Positions 8,248 to 16,192 of a stretch of 26,955 nucleotides of DNA are shown here, piece after piece (position 1 is the first letter of the stretch; every line of letters begins with the position of its first letter). The notes beneath the pieces are model-generated. The model worked only from the letters and a program-made list of their open reading frames with translations. It did no database searches and had not been told where the DNA came from. This DNA is from CAZOAR01 sp964577985 (lineage in GTDB: Bacteria > Gemmatimonadota > CAZMKB01 > CAZNLH01): NCBI GenBank assembly GCA_964577985.1, contig CAZOAR010000037.1, positions 1 through 26,955 of the forward strand, in the 5' to 3' direction. Made by a program: the position numbers and the translations under genes.

Positions 8248-8724
8248 TTGAAAATCTCGTCGGCCGAAGAATACGGACTCAGATGCCTTATGATCCTTGC
8301 CGCTAACGACGATGGGGAACCACTGACCATCGGCGACATAGCCGATCATGAAGGCCTTTCTCTTCCGCATGTCGGAAAGGTTATGGGCATCTTGAAGGAA
8401 TCGGGGCTCGTGGAAAGTGTCCGTGGGAGGAGTGGAGGATACGTCCTCAAGTTTCCCGCCGACGAATTGACGCTGGCGAGAGTCTTCAGGTCCCTGGAGG
8501 GGAGACTCCTCGAACGGAACTTCTGCAACAAGAGCAGCAGGCAATCGAAGAAGTGTGTTCACATGAGCGACTGTTCAATAGAATCGCTCTGGGACGCGCT
8601 TGTTATGATGATGGATCAGTTCCTGGGGCAGGTGACCCTCGCCGACCTGGGAAACAACAGTATAGGCGATAACCTCGAGCTGGCTCTGAAGTACGACAGA
8701 AGCGAATCAAGGTCGGCTCGTTGA
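8248..8724 (+). CDS. Rrf2-family Fe-S-sensing transcriptional regulator (IscR/SufR-like)
   Basis: A 158-residue winged-helix regulator. The N-terminal Rrf2 signature is plain: SSAEEYGLRCLMILA (4-18), the IADHEGLSLPHVGKVMGILKE recognition helix (31-51, with a polar insertion), and GLVESVRGRSGGYVLK (53-68) forming the wing. Three cysteines, C93, C103 and C109, with H105 between the last two, lie where IscR binds its [2Fe-2S] cluster. IscR spacing is shorter (C92-x5-C98-x5-C104), so this protein has a longer first gap (x9). The start is TTG at 8248, 7 bases after the AAAGGATC site; no better start exists. It heads the suf operon and probably represses it when Fe-S supply is adequate. Confidence 0.88.
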   Translation: MKISSAEEYGLRCLMILAANDDGEPLTIGDIADHEGLSLPHVGKVMGILKESGLVESVRGRSGGYVLKFPADELTLARVFRSLEGRLLERNFCNKSSRQSKKCVHMSDCSIESLWDALVMMMDQFLGQVTLADLGNNSIGDNLELALKYDRSESRSAR

Positions 8725-8789
8725 ACCGTAGAACGTTTCGTAGATGTGAATGTTATTCAACCGCTGAATCTGCAAAGGGAGCAACGATT

Positions 8790-9575
8790 ATGACGCGACA
8801 GAACGGAGTGCTCTTCGCCTGCGAAGATCTCCACGTGGAAGTCGATGGTGAGAAAATCGTAAAAGGCATCACGCTCACGGTTAGAAAGGGCGAGAAGCAT
8901 GCCATAATGGGGCCAAACGGCTCCGGCAAGACGAGCTTCTCGAACGCGTTGATGGGTCACCCCGCGTACAAAGTGACAGAAGGTAAGATCTATCTCGACG
9001 GGACGGACGTGACCGGGCTCTCACCTGACGAGCGCGCTCGTATGGGGATGTTTCTCGCGTTCCAGTATCCTGTTGCGGTCCCTGGAGTCACGGTGTCCAG
9101 CTTTCTCAGGGCGGCAGTCACGGCGAGGAGAGGCGGGGAAATCCCGGTGCTGAAGTTTCGAAAAGAGCTCCAGGAGCATTTCGAGAGTCTGGGTGTGGAT
9201 TCCTCATTCGTGTCGCGTTACCTCAACGATGGATTCTCGGGTGGAGAGAAGAAACGCCTGGAGGTCCTTCAGATGTCCTTGCTGAAGCCGAGGCTGGCGG
9301 TGATGGACGAGACCGATTCCGGTCTGGACATCGACGCGCTGAGGACAGTTTCGGAAGGGATAAACAGGGTGTGTGGAAACGAGGTGGGATTGATCCTCGT
9401 GACACACTATCAACGGTTGCTCGACTATGTGAAGCCGGATCGGGTTCACATACTCAAGGATGGAAAACTTGTCCGATCGGGCGGACCGGAGCTTGCCCTT
9501 GAACTCGAGGAACATGGATATGAGATCCTGGAAAAATCGACTTCGAACAGCAGTGGAAGGACAGGGGACTTATAA
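8790..9575 (+). CDS. sufC: Fe-S cluster assembly ATPase SufC
   Basis: A 261-residue ABC-type ATPase of the SUF system; it powers the SufB2-SufC-D scaffold that builds Fe-S clusters. Walker A GPNGSGKT is near residue 39. The signature FSGGEKKRLEVLQM, Walker B plus D-loop VMDETDSGLDIDAL, and the switch region LVTHYQRLLDY are all SufC-typical, including the family-specific DETDSGLDID. The ATG at 8790 is chosen because AAAGGGA lies 9 bases upstream and the product then aligns with the family's usual ~250 residues. The frame is open further upstream to 8721, which would add about 23 poorly conserved residues. Its stop overlaps the sufB start by one base (TAATG). Confidence 0.97.
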   Translation: MTRQNGVLFACEDLHVEVDGEKIVKGITLTVRKGEKHAIMGPNGSGKTSFSNALMGHPAYKVTEGKIYLDGTDVTGLSPDERARMGMFLAFQYPVAVPGVTVSSFLRAAVTARRGGEIPVLKFRKELQEHFESLGVDSSFVSRYLNDGFSGGEKKRLEVLQMSLLKPRLAVMDETDSGLDIDALRTVSEGINRVCGNEVGLILVTHYQRLLDYVKPDRVHILKDGKLVRSGGPELALELEEHGYEILEKSTSNSSGRTGDL

Positions 9576-11008
9576 TGAGTGCGCAGGTTGAACAGAGCAG
9601 CGGGAAAGTAGCGGGGATAGGCGAAGACTATGCCAGTAAGTGGGGATTTCATGATCCTGTGGAGTACTTTCATAAAGGGAGGAAAGGTCTGGATCACGAG
9701 GTCGTGGAGATGATGTCGAGGATGAAGGGCGAGCCGGATTGGATGAGGAAATTCCGCCACGAGGCACTCGATACGTTTATCGCGAAACCGATGATCAAGT
9801 GGGGCAACAGTAATATCCTGAACGCGATCGACTTCGAAGATATCTACTACTACGTCAAACCTACGGAGAAGCGCAGCGAGAGATGGGAAGACGTACCGGA
9901 GGATATCAAGAACACCTTCGATAAACTGGGCATCCCTGAGGCGGAGAAGAAGTTCCTCGCGGGCGTTTCCGCGCAGTACGAATCGGAGGTTGTCTACCAC
10001 TCGATGCACGATGATCTCCAGAAGAAGGGCGTGATCTTCAAGGACATGGACAGCGGGCTGCGGGAGAACGAGGATATTGTAAGAAAATATTTTGCTACGG
10101 TGATCCCTCCCGCGGACAACAAGTTCGCCGCACTGAACAGTGCTGTATGGTCCGGTGGATCGTTCATCTACGTCCCGCCGGGCGTGGAAGTCGAGATTCC
10201 GCTGCAGGCATACTTCCGAATAAACATGGAGAACATGGGGCAGTTCGAAAGGACGTTGATCATAGCGGACAAAGGGGCAAGGGTCCACTACATAGAGGGC
10301 TGTACGGCCCCTGTCTACTCGTCCAGCTCGCTCCATTCCGCGGTAGTGGAGCTTATTGCCATGGAGGGAGCCTATATACGGTACACGACCGTCCAGAACT
10401 GGTCGAGAAACATCTACAATCTGGTCACCAAGCGCGGCGTCGCGTACGAGGACGCAACCGTGGAATGGGTCGATGGAAACATCGGATCGGGACTGACCAT
10501 GAAGTATCCATGTGTCTACCTGGCGGGAGAAAGAGCGCGGGCGGAGATCCTGACTATCGCCTTTGCCGGCAGGGACCAGCACCAGGATGCCGGCGCGAAG
10601 GTGATTCATGCCGCGCCGAATACCACTTCAGCGATTACATCGAAATCGATCTCGAAAGACGGCGGGCGAAGCTCATATCGAGGCCTCGCCAGGGTCTATC
10701 CCGAAGCACATGACTGCAGGGTGAGTGTGCAGTGTGACGCGCTTCTCATCGATGAGGATTCGCGCTCGGACACCTATCCGACTATGGAGATCGAAGCGAG
10801 CGACACCAGAGTCGAGCATGAGGCGAGGGTGAGCAAGGTAGGGGACGAACAGCTCTTCTACCTCATGAGTCGTGGGCTTACAGAGCAGGAGGCGCGACTA
10901 TTGATTGTAAACGGATTTATCGAGCCATTTACGAAGGAACTCCCCATGGAGTACGCTGTCGAGTTGAATCGGCTTATAGCCATGGAGATGGAAGGGAGTG
11001 TGGGCTGA
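9575..11008 (+). CDS. sufB: Fe-S cluster scaffold protein SufB
   Basis: A 477-residue beta-helix scaffold subunit; with SufC and SufD it assembles nascent Fe-S clusters. Characteristic blocks are KYFATVIPPADNKFAALNSA, VWSGGSFIYVPPGVEVEIPL, a Y-I-E-G-C-T-A-P segment, a V-Q-C-D-A-L-L-I stretch with a conserved Cys, SRSDTYPTMEIE, VEHEARVSKV and the C-terminal LFYLMSRGLTEQEARLLIVN. Length is close to E. coli SufB (495). ATG 9575 overlaps the sufC stop by one base and the TGA overlaps the sufD ATG (TGATG at 11006-11010), so the three are translationally coupled. In the minus orientation this gene carries a long open antisense frame (9446-10609) that I regard as a codon-bias shadow. Confidence 0.97.
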   Translation: MSAQVEQSSGKVAGIGEDYASKWGFHDPVEYFHKGRKGLDHEVVEMMSRMKGEPDWMRKFRHEALDTFIAKPMIKWGNSNILNAIDFEDIYYYVKPTEKRSERWEDVPEDIKNTFDKLGIPEAEKKFLAGVSAQYESEVVYHSMHDDLQKKGVIFKDMDSGLRENEDIVRKYFATVIPPADNKFAALNSAVWSGGSFIYVPPGVEVEIPLQAYFRINMENMGQFERTLIIADKGARVHYIEGCTAPVYSSSSLHSAVVELIAMEGAYIRYTTVQNWSRNIYNLVTKRGVAYEDATVEWVDGNIGSGLTMKYPCVYLAGERARAEILTIAFAGRDQHQDAGAKVIHAAPNTTSAITSKSISKDGGRSSYRGLARVYPEAHDCRVSVQCDALLIDEDSRSDTYPTMEIEASDTRVEHEARVSKVGDEQLFYLMSRGLTEQEARLLIVNGFIEPFTKELPMEYAVELNRLIAMEMEGSVG

Positions 11009-12285
11009 TGAACGCGACTGCGACAATGGGGCCTGCCTGGCTCAACGATATGAGGCGGAAGGCATGGGAGGCATATCAGGACCTGGATTTGCCCGATCGA
11101 TCGAGTCACCTGTGGCGTTACACGGATCCCGGCAGGTTCCTCCCGGCAGGAGATCCGCTCGCAACGACCGCGAAGCCGGTGGGCCATGACGTTTCTCCAT
11201 GGTGCGACGCGTGCAGGGGAGAATTCAGCGGTGACACCTCGTTAATGGGAATATCGGTGAATGGGTGGACACACCGGATCTCCGTTCCCGAGCGGCTGGC
11301 GGATGGGGGACTGATCCTCAAAGACCTTCGCCAGGCGGTCACTGACCATGAAGATCTCGTGGAGGCACACCTTGCCAGGTTTGTACCGTGGGAGGAAAAC
11401 AAGTTTGAATCGCTTAATCTGGCCGCATGGCAGAGTGGCTTCTTTCTCTACGTCCCCAGGGGCCTCGATGTTGAGGCTCCGGTCCACCTCTTTGTTACGA
11501 ACGACGGCAGAGAACCGATCAGCACATCGAGAATACTGGTTGTAATGGAAAAAGAAAGCTCTCTGACGCTCTTCACCGAGCTCTCGAGCAAGACCGACGG
11601 GGACGCGGCCTGCCAGGTCAATACCGTGATAGAATTGGCGCAGGGTGAGGCCTCGAGGCTTCAGCACGTCAATGTACAGCGTCTCGCACCCAACGCCAGG
11701 GCTTACCAGGCCAACAGGGCTGATCTTGATAGAGATGCTCGCCTTGTCTCGGTCGTGACCACCTTCGGGGGTGCGGTCACGAAGCTGGACACGGGCGCGG
11801 TAATGTCAGGCGAGGGCGCTGAAAGCGAGCTGACAGGATTCGCGTTCGGTGAGGCGGACCAGCATTTTGATCATCATACCATGTATGATCACAGAGCCCC
11901 TCACACCAGCAGCAACCTGAACTTCAAGGTGGTTCTCAAGGACAAGTCCCGGTCCGCATACACCGGCCTGCTTCGTGTGGCCGAAGACGCTCCTTACTGC
12001 AATGCCTACCAGGAGAACCGGAATATCCTCCTGTCGGATAAGACCAGGGCTGATTCAATACCGGAGCTCGAGATCATGACGGATGAAGTCCACTGCAGTC
12101 ATGGCGCCACAGTAGGGCCTCTCGATCCTGAACATCTCTTCTACATCATGTCACGGGGAATACCGGAGGAAGAGGCAATCCGTGTCATGATCGGCGGGTT
12201 TCTGGAGCCGGCGCTCTCCATGATCCCGGGAAGACTCCAGGGCATGACACGGCGGTGCGTAGCCGAACGACTCAGGGAGTTCTAA
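11008..12285 (+). CDS. sufD: Fe-S cluster assembly protein SufD
   Basis: A 425-residue paralogue of SufB and its heterodimer partner in the SufBCD complex. Family landmarks are KFESLNLAAWQSGFFLYVPR, GEADQHFDHHTMYDHRAPHT, a F-K-V-V-L-K-D-K-S-R-S-A-Y-T-G segment, and the C-terminal HCSHGATVGPLDPEHLFYIM block. The histidine in CSHGAT is the counterpart of the cluster-assembly His of E. coli SufD. The N-terminal quarter is divergent, as usual. It starts at the TGATG junction with sufB and ends at TAATG, giving a one-base overlap with the Rieske gene. Gene order C-B-D is the common one in Gram-positive bacteria and many other phyla. Confidence 0.96.
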   Translation: MNATATMGPAWLNDMRRKAWEAYQDLDLPDRSSHLWRYTDPGRFLPAGDPLATTAKPVGHDVSPWCDACRGEFSGDTSLMGISVNGWTHRISVPERLADGGLILKDLRQAVTDHEDLVEAHLARFVPWEENKFESLNLAAWQSGFFLYVPRGLDVEAPVHLFVTNDGREPISTSRILVVMEKESSLTLFTELSSKTDGDAACQVNTVIELAQGEASRLQHVNVQRLAPNARAYQANRADLDRDARLVSVVTTFGGAVTKLDTGAVMSGEGAESELTGFAFGEADQHFDHHTMYDHRAPHTSSNLNFKVVLKDKSRSAYTGLLRVAEDAPYCNAYQENRNILLSDKTRADSIPELEIMTDEVHCSHGATVGPLDPEHLFYIMSRGIPEEEAIRVMIGGFLEPALSMIPGRLQGMTRRCVAERLREF

Positions 12286-12608
12286 TGACCGGTCCAGGGT
12301 TTGTGGACGCAGCGGCTGTCGACGAAGTTCCGGAGGGGATCGTAAAGACCGTGATGCTGGACGATATCAGGATTGGCATCTGTCGCCTGGGAAGCGAGTT
12401 CGTTGCCTTCGAATCGGTGTGCACACACCAGGATTGCGATCTCGAAGATGGGCCGATCTCCGATGACGAGATAGAGTGTCCACGGCACGGGGCGAGGTTC
12501 AACGTTAGAAGCGGAAGAGCAACCCGGCTCCCCGCGATACGACCCCTGAAAACCTTCCCTGTTCGCGTCGAATCTGATAGAATTATTATCAACATCGAGG
12601 AGGATTGA
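12285..12608 (+). CDS. Rieske-type [2Fe-2S] ferredoxin embedded in the suf operon
   Basis: A 107-residue small Rieske protein of the dioxygenase-ferredoxin class. The cluster ligands are C46-x-H48 (SVCTHQDC) and C65-x2-H68 (ECPRHGARF), with the usual DLEDG and P-L-K-T-F-P-V-R elements around them. The frame is open 30 bases upstream, but the ATG at 12285 overlaps the sufD stop (TAATG) and gives a normal N-terminus. A Rieske ferredoxin between sufD and sufS is also known in actinobacterial suf operons. There it is thought to supply electrons for assembly or persulfide reduction, or to be an early client; its exact role is unsettled. It has no membrane anchor and is cytoplasmic. Confidence 0.93.
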   Translation: MTGPGFVDAAAVDEVPEGIVKTVMLDDIRIGICRLGSEFVAFESVCTHQDCDLEDGPISDDEIECPRHGARFNVRSGRATRLPAIRPLKTFPVRVESDRIIINIEED

Positions 12609-12615
12609 GACAACT

Positions 12616-13917
12616 ATGAATCTACAGATTACGACTGAAGGAGGCCGGGCCGACCGGGTTCAGAGAGATTGCCCTCCTGCGGCAGGAGGCCTCGACGTGC
12701 AGGGACTCAAAGCCGATTTCCCGATACTGGGCAGGACGATCCACGGCGAGCGCCTAGTCTATCTCGACAGCGCCGCGACCAGTCAGAAGCCGGAGCAGGT
12801 GATACACGCGCTGTGCGATTATTATCGAAACTACAACGCCAATGTGCATCGCGGCATCTACACACTGTCGGAAGAGGCTACATCCGCCTATGAGGCCGCC
12901 CGGGAAAATGTGGCGCGTTTCATCGGGGCTGATGCCAGGGAGATAATCTTCACGAGGAACGCTACCGAGGCGATCAATCTCGTTGCATTGGCGTGGGCGA
13001 GGAGAGAACTCAAGAAGGGCGATGAAGTCCTCCTCACCGAGATGGAGCATCACAGCAACCTGATTCCCTGGATCATCCTCGCCGGGGAGATTGGAATAAC
13101 GCTTCGCCATCTTCCGGTGACCGATGACGGGATGCTCGATCTGGAGAGACTTGATGAGTTTCTCACGGATCGCACGCGTCTCGTCGCCACGGTGCACAAG
13201 TCGAACGTGCTTGGTACGGTAAACCCGGTGCTGGAGCTCGCCGATGCCGCGCGAAAGAAGGGTGCCGTTTTCCTCCTCGACGGCGCTCAAAGCGCTCCTC
13301 ACATGAAACTTGACGTGAAGGCGATCGGGTGCGACTTCTTCGCATTCTCGGGGCACAAGATGCTTGGACCCACGGGTGTTGGCGTTCTATACGGCCGATC
13401 CTGTCTCCTCGAGGAGATGGAGCCCTTCATGGGTGGGGGAGAGATGATACGCGATGTACGGCTCGACAGAGCCACGTGGAACGAGATACCATGGAAGTTC
13501 GAGGCAGGTACACCCGCTATAGCGCCAGCGATAGGTCTTTCGACGGCGATCGACTATCTCGATGCCATCGGGGTCGACGCGATCCAGGCGCACGAGACAG
13601 AGTTAACAGACTATGCCATGCGCGGGATGGCGGAGATTCCCTCCATCACGATCCTTGGATCTGATGACGCGGAGAGACGAAGTGGCGTAATATCCTTTGT
13701 GGACCGCGACGTTCATCCGCACGATTTGAGTACGATACTCGACACGCGTGGAATTGCCATCCGCGCCGGTCATCACTGCGCTCAACCGCTGATGCGCAGG
13801 TTCGGTCTGACAGCCACGGCGCGGGCGAGTTTCTATATTTACAACGACAGGGATGATGTCGATTCGTTTCTCGACGGGCTGAGATATGCGAGGAGATACT
13901 TTGGACACGAATCATGA
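12616..13917 (+). CDS. sufS: Cysteine desulfurase SufS
   Basis: A 433-residue PLP enzyme that removes sulfur from cysteine as persulfide and hands it to SufU. Visible features are YLDSAATSQKP (49-59), TRNATEAINLVALAW (113-127), MEHHSNLIPW (143-152), the PLP lysine K248 in SGHKMLGPTG, and the catalytic Cys C388 in IRAGHHCAQPLM. This is group II desulfurase architecture. The N-terminus carries about 30 extra residues before the conserved LKADFPIL. ATG 12616 is preceded by GAGGAGG in the Rieske gene's last codons, at a rather long spacing of about 12. The next gene, sufU, starts inside its last codons (overlap 17 bases). Confidence 0.96.
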   Translation: MNLQITTEGGRADRVQRDCPPAAGGLDVQGLKADFPILGRTIHGERLVYLDSAATSQKPEQVIHALCDYYRNYNANVHRGIYTLSEEATSAYEAARENVARFIGADAREIIFTRNATEAINLVALAWARRELKKGDEVLLTEMEHHSNLIPWIILAGEIGITLRHLPVTDDGMLDLERLDEFLTDRTRLVATVHKSNVLGTVNPVLELADAARKKGAVFLLDGAQSAPHMKLDVKAIGCDFFAFSGHKMLGPTGVGVLYGRSCLLEEMEPFMGGGEMIRDVRLDRATWNEIPWKFEAGTPAIAPAIGLSTAIDYLDAIGVDAIQAHETELTDYAMRGMAEIPSITILGSDDAERRSGVISFVDRDVHPHDLSTILDTRGIAIRAGHHCAQPLMRRFGLTATARASFYIYNDRDDVDSFLDGLRYARRYFGHES

Positions 13918-14473
13918 GCAACAGCTTGACGACCTTTACAGAGAAGTAGTACTCGACCACTACAGGAATCCGCGTGGAAGGGATCCCGTCGAGAATCCGC
14001 ACGGATGCAACGAGGGATTCAACCCCGTCTGCGGCGACGAAGTAAGAGTCTGCTTCAGTCTGGAAGGAGACAGGATCGGGCAGATAGAGGTCCAGGGCAG
14101 CGGATGCTCTATAAGCGTCGCGTCGGGGTCAATCATGGCGGAACATCTGCGCGGGAAATCGCTCGGCGAGGCAAGAGCCATACACAGCGCCCTGAAATCC
14201 ATGATGCAGAGCGGGGATGATAACAGCGACATCGACATGGGAGATCTGAAGGCGCTCGAGGGTGTAAAAAAGTTTCCTGTAAGAATAAAATGCGCGTTGC
14301 TGCCATGGGTTACTCTGAGCGACGCGCTCAAGGCCATAGAGAAGGGTGGCACCCGCCCGGAATCGACGTCCAGCACAGAAGGAGTCGAAGCAACGTTTCC
14401 CGCCGATCCAACCGCGAAGGGTGAAGAGCGGCCGGGAATCCCGTGTGAGATACCTGAAAATCATAACGGGTAG
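13901..14473 (+). CDS. sufU: Sulfur transfer/scaffold protein SufU, with C-terminal extension
   Basis: A zinc-dependent sulfurtransferase partner of SufS. Zinc ligands match B. subtilis SufU: C44 and D46 (NPVCGDEV), C69 (GSGCSISVAS) and C131 (KCALLPW). The 20-residue insertion that separates SufU from IscU (GEARAIHSALKSMM region) is present. I choose TTG at 13901, because AGGAGA (13891-13896) is correctly spaced and the product then begins at the usual distance from the LYREVVLDHYRNPR helix. An ATG at 13886 would overlap sufS more and lacks such a site. After the normal end (about residue 150) there are about 40 extra, low-complexity residues rich in Thr, Ser, Glu and Pro. Final gene of the suf operon. 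Confidence 0.94.
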   Translation: MDTNHEQQLDDLYREVVLDHYRNPRGRDPVENPHGCNEGFNPVCGDEVRVCFSLEGDRIGQIEVQGSGCSISVASGSIMAEHLRGKSLGEARAIHSALKSMMQSGDDNSDIDMGDLKALEGVKKFPVRIKCALLPWVTLSDALKAIEKGGTRPESTSSTEGVEATFPADPTAKGEERPGIPCEIPENHNG

Positions 14474-14576
14474 CGTTCCTTGCGGAACAGCTTCAATGCG
14501 GAATTATCAGCATATCCAGCCCTCACATGCAGTGTCAAGGCCCGTTCTCGTCGGTAGACTCCGATCGGCACTGTTC

Positions 14577-14606
14577 TTGCATCCTTCTCCACCGCCACAC
14601 GATAAT
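14577..14606 (+). promoter_or_regulatory. Possible promoter of the glycosyltransferase gene
   Basis: TTGCAT (14577-14582) and GATAAT (14601-14606) lie 18 bases apart in an otherwise GC-rich gap, and would give a leader of about 30 bases ahead of the ATG at 14643. Confidence 0.4.
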
Positions 14607-14642
14607 AATGTACAATATCGTTACTGGAAGGTGGAGGGCAGA

Positions 14643-15629
14643 ATGAAACCGCTGGTGTCCGTTGTCATGCTCGCCTGGAACCGCAGGAAAGAGGTCAGGA
14701 AGAGCCTGTCGGAGATAAGAAACCAGGAGTGGAAGAAACTGGAGATCATAGTGGTGGACAATCACTCCACCGACGGAACGCCCGAGATGATCAGGTCGGA
14801 GTTCCCGGAGGTCAACCTGATAAAGATGCCCGAGAACGTGGGTATAATGGGGTCCAACATCGGGATAGGGAATTGTATGGGCAAATATGTCCTGATCCTG
14901 GATGACGACTCCTACCCGGGGAAAGAAACAATCAGACGCGCCGTTGAGAGTTTCAGGCGCAACCCGGAGGACGTAGGAGTAATCTGCACTCGAGTTATTA
15001 ATCCGCATACGGGTGGTATAGACACGGATATATGGAAGCAGCTTTCTATCTCAGGAGATGACGTTACCGGGTATGAGGGAAATTTCTTCCATGGCGCGGG
15101 ATGTTTCGTACGGAAGGAAGTGTTCGAGAGGAGCGGTTACTATGATAAAGACTACTTCATCTACGGCAACGAAGGTGATCTTGCACTTAGAATACTGGAT
15201 GCTGGTTACAGAATGAAGTATATGCCGAACCTGGTTGTCTATCACCAGGCGAAGGAGTTCTCGGGCAGAGGCAGCCGATCGACATTCTACCGCACAAGGA
15301 ACTACCTCGCAACCATATGGAAGCACTATCCGTTCTGGGGGGGTCTTAGACTCTCGTGCAGGTGGCTGGCAGCGTCGTTTGTCTGCGCCGCGAGGGATCT
15401 CGCGTTTCTCTCCTGGTTCCTCGCACTCGTTTCCTTTCTCTATCATCTGGGAAACACCCTGGGTAAGAGGAAGGTTGTCTCCAATCACGTCCTGCTTGTC
15501 AACCAACCGATAGTAATGGCCCAGATGCCTCCACTGACGAAATACGCGGCCGTCATGCTGAGCAGGCTGGCAGGCCTGGTGGGGTTCAGGCGTGAGAAGA
15601 AAACAAGCTCGGCCCGAACACTTCTGTAA
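14643..15629 (+). CDS. Family 2 glycosyltransferase (rhamnosyltransferase-like)
   Basis: A 328-residue GT-A fold inverting glycosyltransferase. The N-terminal VSVVMLAWNRRKEV (5-18), IIVVDNHSTDGTPEMI (35-50) and the metal-binding DDD (87-89, ILDDDSYPG) are clear. The acceptor-side motif GAGCFVRKEVFERSGYYDKD (151-170) is followed by NEGDLALRI (176-184), as in rhamnosyl- and galactosyl-transferases of cell-surface polysaccharides. The region 236-272 (LRLSCRWLAASFVCAARD onward) is hydrophobic and may associate with the membrane. ATG 14643 is preceded by GGAGGG. The frame is open upstream to 14346 inside sufU, but the motif order fixes the start here. It lies 169 bases after sufU and probably has its own promoter. 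Acceptor unknown. Confidence 0.9.
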   Translation: MKPLVSVVMLAWNRRKEVRKSLSEIRNQEWKKLEIIVVDNHSTDGTPEMIRSEFPEVNLIKMPENVGIMGSNIGIGNCMGKYVLILDDDSYPGKETIRRAVESFRRNPEDVGVICTRVINPHTGGIDTDIWKQLSISGDDVTGYEGNFFHGAGCFVRKEVFERSGYYDKDYFIYGNEGDLALRILDAGYRMKYMPNLVVYHQAKEFSGRGSRSTFYRTRNYLATIWKHYPFWGGLRLSCRWLAASFVCAARDLAFLSWFLALVSFLYHLGNTLGKRKVVSNHVLLVNQPIVMAQMPPLTKYAAVMLSRLAGLVGFRREKKTSSARTLL

Positions 15630-15665
15630 CACCTCTCTGTTGCCTCGTACGCACTCTCTTTTCGA

Positions 15666-15693
15666 TTGACAATTGCGACTCGATGAGTAATAT
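15666..15693 (+). promoter_or_regulatory. Possible promoter upstream of the AhpD-like gene
   Basis: TTGACA (15666-15671) and TAATAT (15688-15693) are separated by 16 bases. They lie about 75 bases before the ATG at 15767. This would start a unit containing the AhpD-like gene and the phosphoglycerate mutase. Confidence 0.45.
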
Positions 15694-15766
15694 CACTCAG
15701 GAGAGAATCGCATCTACTGGAACCGAGCGGCATTGTCACTGCAACCGTAACGGGAAAGGGAGCGTA

Positions 15767-16111
15767 ATGAGGATCATGGATGACTTCGACAGACGTAGAC
15801 TCGAGCAGAATCAGAGGATTATCGACAGCGGCCACAGGGGGATCAAACGGTTTTTTTCTCTTGATGCCGACGCATACCGGGAGGGCGCGCTGTCGAGCAG
15901 AGAGAAGGAGTTGATGGGGCTCGTCGCTTCAACGGTTTTGAGATGCGACGATTGCATTCGTTATCATCTGGCGAGGTGTGTTGAAATGGGGGTGTCTCGA
16001 GATCAGATATATGAGGCCCTGAACATATCCCTGGTCGTCGGGGGCTCTATCACGATCCCGCATCTCAGATATGCGTTCGAGGTGATGACGGCGGCGGAGA
16101 ATGATTCATGA
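15767..16111 (+). CDS. Carboxymuconolactone decarboxylase/AhpD-like protein
   Basis: A 114-residue all-helical protein of the AhpD/CMD superfamily. It has the CxxC-xxx-H redox motif (C60, C63, H67; VLRCDDCIRYHL) at the start of the conserved helix, preceded by SSREKELMGLVAS and followed by a GVSRDQIYEALNISLVVGGS segment. Such small proteins form oligomers and act as peroxidase or disulfide reductases, or have related redox roles. I chose ATG 15767 because GGGAAAGGGA lies just upstream; the frame is open back to 15683 but that extension is not conserved-looking. It ends 81 bases before the phosphoglycerate mutase and may be co-transcribed. A specific electron donor or peroxide substrate cannot be inferred. 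Confidence 0.88.
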   Translation: MRIMDDFDRRRLEQNQRIIDSGHRGIKRFFSLDADAYREGALSSREKELMGLVASTVLRCDDCIRYHLARCVEMGVSRDQIYEALNISLVVGGSITIPHLRYAFEVMTAAENDS

Positions 16112-16159
16112 GCGTCGGGACTCAACACAAGTGAGAGAACAGTTTCTGGTGAACATACG

Positions 16160-16176
16160 ATCAGCACCCCGCTGAT
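16160..16176. promoter_or_regulatory. Small hairpin just before the mutase ribosome site
   Basis: ATCAGC (16160-16165) and GCTGAT (16171-16176) form a perfect 6-bp stem with a 5-base loop. It lies 4 bases before the GAAGGAGG Shine-Dalgarno (16181-16188). No U-run follows, so it is not a terminator. It could affect ribosome access or stabilise the messenger. Confidence 0.35.
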
Positions 16177-16192
16177 TGGAGAAGGAGGTACA

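Noticed and set aside
9446..10609. 387-codon minus-strand open frame opposite sufB
   Set aside because: sufB itself is a clear, conserved gene in the other strand; the antisense frame shows no known motif and is a by-product of GC-biased codons.
14475..14488. GTTCC-TTGC-GGAAC hairpin right after sufU as a terminator
   Set aside because: Only a 5-bp stem and no T-run follows; too weak to call.
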